Assembly: GCA_020845955.1 (NCBI GenBank)
Contig: JADLEU010000133.1
Coordinates: 1-34,115 of the forward strand
Direction of reading: 5' to 3'
DNA length: 34,115 bases
DNA from: Anaerolineales bacterium
GTDB taxonomy: Bacteria > Chloroflexota > Anaerolineae > Anaerolineales > UBA6663
The notes beneath the pieces are model-generated. The model saw only the letters and a list, made by a program, of their open reading frames with translations, did no database searches and was not told the DNA's origin. The position numbers were made by a program, and so were the translations under genes. Shown piece by piece: positions 32,127 through 34,115 of the stretch (positions within the stretch are counted from its first letter, which is position 1; every line of letters begins with the position of its first letter).

Positions 32127-33140
32127 CTAGCCCCGGCGCTGCACGTTCAGCACCGGCAGTCGTAGGTAATTCGTCGTCCGCTGCTTGCGGCCGATGTCGT
32201 CGCAGATGCGCTCCACCTGCTCCACCGTCAGCCCGGCCGCGGCCGCGATCTCAGCCGGCGGCGCCTGGCATTCGTGACCGGCCCACACCAGGTCCAGGAT
32301 CGCGAACGGAAGTCGGAAGAAGAACTCCTCCTGTGTGCTGCCCGCGCTGTAGGTGTCTGACGTCGGCGTCCGCGCCTGGATGGCGGCGGGGATGTCCAGC
32401 ACCCGCGCCAGCTGATACACCTGGCTCTTGAACAGGTGTAGGAGCGGGCTGAGGTCCACGCCGCCGTCGCCGTACTTTACAAAGAACCCCAGGTCGTGCT
32501 CGTTCTTGTTGGCCGTGCCTACCACCGCATAGTTGCGCAGCTCGGCGTGATAATACAGCATCGCCATGCGCGTGCGCTGCTTGAAGTTAGACGCGGCCAC
32601 AATCTGGAAGAACTCGCGCGGCGGGATGCGCTGGCGGTGCTCCTGCCCATCCGGGCTGACCACCGTCAGGTAAAAGACGTTCAGCGTCTCCTGGTCCAGC
32701 AGGCTGCCGGGCAGCGTGATCTTCGACTTCCATCCCGGGCCGAACTCGGGGAAGATGCGCCGCACCGCCTCGTCGCGCCGCCGGTAGCAGCCCGCCCCCT
32801 CCAGCGCCGCGCTGATGTCTTCCACCACCGTCTCCACGCCCAGTTGCCCCGCCAGTTGCTGCGCCAATCCGACGCTCTCCGGGCCCGATTCGCGCTCAGG
32901 CAGCAGCACGGCCAACACCCGCTGCGGCCCCAAGGCCCGCACGCACAGCGCCAGCACCACCGACGAGTCGATCCCGCCGCTGCAACCCACCACGGCGCCG
33001 CGCCGGTGCAGCTCGCGCAGAATGCCCTGCCCTAGCCAATCACTCAACGCCTGGGCCGTCGCGGCCGCGTCCAGGTCCAGCGCCTGGGCGTCGAATACTC
33101 GGTTGCCGTTTCCGCTCACGTCCACTCCGCTCATCCTCAT
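32127..33140 (-). CDS. NAD(+) synthetase-family ATP-pyrophosphatase, possibly a glycan-locus amidase paralogue
   Basis: The 337-residue protein has the NH3-dependent NAD synthetase core. The PP-loop is SGGIDSS (54-60), with GTANKNEHDLGFFVKYGDGGVDLSPL in the middle and PTSDTYSAGSTQEEFFFRLPF near the end. There is no nitrilase glutaminase domain, so ammonia must come from elsewhere. The family enzyme amidates nicotinate adenine dinucleotide through an adenylate. The location between an AsnB-like gene and an adenylating ligase, and the unusual STQEEFFFRLPF region, suggest a specialised paralogue that may activate or amidate another carboxylate. A plain housekeeping NadE cannot be excluded. The start is an ATG 10 bp after the AsnB-like stop; an ATG two codons later is an alternative. 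Confidence 0.82.
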   Translation of the reverse strand: MRMSGVDVSGNGNRVFDAQALDLDAAATAQALSDWLGQGILRELHRRGAVVGCSGGIDSSVVLALCVRALGPQRVLAVLLPERESGPESVGLAQQLAGQLGVETVVEDISAALEGAGCYRRRDEAVRRIFPEFGPGWKSKITLPGSLLDQETLNVFYLTVVSPDGQEHRQRIPPREFFQIVAASNFKQRTRMAMLYYHAELRNYAVVGTANKNEHDLGFFVKYGDGGVDLSPLLHLFKSQVYQLARVLDIPAAIQARTPTSDTYSAGSTQEEFFFRLPFAILDLVWAGHECQAPPAEIAAAAGLTVEQVERICDDIGRKQRTTNYLRLPVLNVQRRG

Positions 33141-33150
33141 TACGCCGGCC

Positions 33151-34115
33151 TCAGCCCGCCAACCCCACGCGCTGGCTCTGGCTCAGCAGGTCAACCAGCT
33201 TGCACTCCACCAGCTCGGCCGGCCCGCTGGCGCGGCCCTGGCCGCGCACGTACAAGTGATCCACCAGCTGAGTGGAAAGGATGCCTACTAGCGCCATCTC
33301 TTCCACCTCGCTCAGCGCCGCGCCGCCGGCCGCCTTCTTGCTCAGCTTCGCCACCGCCGCCGGGTTGAAGTATTCGGCCCGTCCCACCGCCTCGGGCGCC
33401 AGCAACTCGGCCACATACTCGAAATCGGCGCCCTGCTCGGCCGGGAAGAAGCTGCGCTGGATCGGCGCCCGGTACGGCCGCTTGGTGCGCTGCCAGATCT
33501 CGCTGGGGATCAGCTTGCGTCCCAATTGCTTCAGCAGCCACTTCTCCTTCAGCCCGCGCAGCTTCAGCCGCGCCGGCAGCCGGTTGCAGAACTCGACCAC
33601 CCGGTAATCCAGGAACGGGTAGCGCCCTTCCACCGAATGCGCCATCGCCACCCGGTCGCCCTGCGACGACAGCAGATAGGGCGAGAGGAAACTGGTGATC
33701 TCGAGATACTGCGCCTGGGCCAGCGCCGACCAGCCGGCGAAAGCGGCCGGCAGCGGCAGCAGCGCGGCCGGGTCGCCGCTGCGGGTCTGGCCGTTGCCGC
33801 CCCCGTTCTCGGCGGCCAAGAAGCGCCGCGTGCGCGCCGTGTTGGACCAGCGAATGTGATGCGAGTAGTACGGCGCCGCGGTCGCCTCCAGGTCCTGCCG
33901 GAAGAAGGCCGTCAAGAAAGCCCTGTTCTGGCTCAGCCGCGGGATGTCGGGGTAGAGCTTGCCAAACAGCAGCGGCCGCAGCTGCGACTCGGGCTGGCGC
34001 GCCCAAAAGCGCCGCACCTGCATCTCCTTGAAGATGTCGTACCCGGCCAGCATCTCGTCCGCGCCCTCGCCGGTCAGCACCACCTTGTACTGGTACGAGT
34101 GCACCAGCCCCGACA
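33151..34115 (-). CDS. Asparagine synthetase-like protein, C-terminal part only (gene runs off the window)
   Basis: At least 321 residues of the synthetase domain are present; the gene continues beyond the right edge, so the glutaminase half and PP-loop cannot be judged. The visible part starts SGLVHSYQYKVVLTGEGADE and keeps the intact GEGADE motif with MLAGYD. It later shows SSQGDRVAMAHSVEGRYPFLDYRVVEF, the conserved acceptor-site block, and KRPYRAPIQRSFF. It is thus closer to functional asparagine synthetases than the homologue at 11027-12916. In surface-glycan loci such proteins can amidate sugar carboxylates (WbpS-type, from family knowledge). It is followed by the NAD-synthetase-family gene in the same direction. 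Confidence 0.88.
   Translation of the reverse strand, partial: SGLVHSYQYKVVLTGEGADEMLAGYDIFKEMQVRRFWARQPESQLRPLLFGKLYPDIPRLSQNRAFLTAFFRQDLEATAAPYYSHHIRWSNTARTRRFLAAENGGGNGQTRSGDPAALLPLPAAFAGWSALAQAQYLEITSFLSPYLLSSQGDRVAMAHSVEGRYPFLDYRVVEFCNRLPARLKLRGLKEKWLLKQLGRKLIPSEIWQRTKRPYRAPIQRSFFPAEQGADFEYVAELLAPEAVGRAEYFNPAAVAKLSKKAAGGAALSEVEEMALVGILSTQLVDHLYVRGQGRASGPAELVECKLVDLLSQSQRVGLAG

Overview
The window is about 34 kb of GC-rich bacterial DNA that is almost fully coding. It looks like a large locus for making, decorating and exporting a cell-surface polysaccharide or glycolipid. No ribosomal, tRNA or phage gene fixes the taxonomy. Three traits suggest a member of the Chloroflexota or a similar GC-rich environmental lineage: exported proteins with long Pro/Thr/Ser/Ala linkers, a GT39-type membrane glycosyltransferase, and a mix of lipoproteins and a C-terminally anchored surface protein. 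This placement is inference.

Layout. Most genes lie on the minus strand and read from right to left. The right edge (34115-29304) holds the end of an asparagine-synthetase-like protein, an NAD-synthetase-family protein, a fatty-acyl-AMP-ligase-like enzyme and a membrane acyltransferase. The centre (29219-22949) holds three plus-strand genes for exported proteins: a beta-propeller lipoprotein fused to a helical domain, and two paralogous SGNH-hydrolase-like proteins. A minus-strand sulfotransferase gene lies between the two SGNH genes. From 22847 leftward comes a long, tightly packed run: a C-terminally anchored BNR propeller, the ABC polysaccharide exporter (Wzm, Wzt with a C-terminal domain), a GT39 membrane protein, two paralogous cytoplasmic alpha/alpha-barrel proteins, a membrane GT2, two soluble GT2s, three GT4s, UDP-GlcNAc 2-epimerase, a small sulfotransferase and a degenerate asparagine-synthetase homologue. 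It ends with a CHX-type cation/proton antiporter. The left edge (2687-1) holds an acyl-CoA-dehydrogenase-family flavoprotein and a truncated stand-alone adenylation enzyme.

How the genes may work together. The epimerase supplies UDP-ManNAc. The glycosyltransferases assemble a chain, and the barrel proteins, sulfotransferases and acyl-activation enzymes modify it. Wzm/Wzt export it, with the Wzt C-terminal domain probably reading a finished terminal structure. The exported propeller and SGNH proteins act on or bind the surface glycan.

The most striking signal is at the left edge. The adenylation enzyme has specificity residues D-L-F-Y-L-A-L-V-C, nearly the pattern I recall for L-prolyl-AMP ligases of the PltF/RedM/CloN4 type. 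The adjacent flavoprotein has the shifted active-site glutamate and the SGTSD tail of prolyl-carrier-protein oxidases. Together they suggest a pyrrole-2-carboxyl-thioester cassette attached to a polysaccharide locus. Other items worth a second look are the paired barrel proteins of unknown activity, an AsnB homologue degenerate at both active sites, the SGNH pair, the propeller-helical fusion, and the FAAL/NAD-synthetase/AsnB group.
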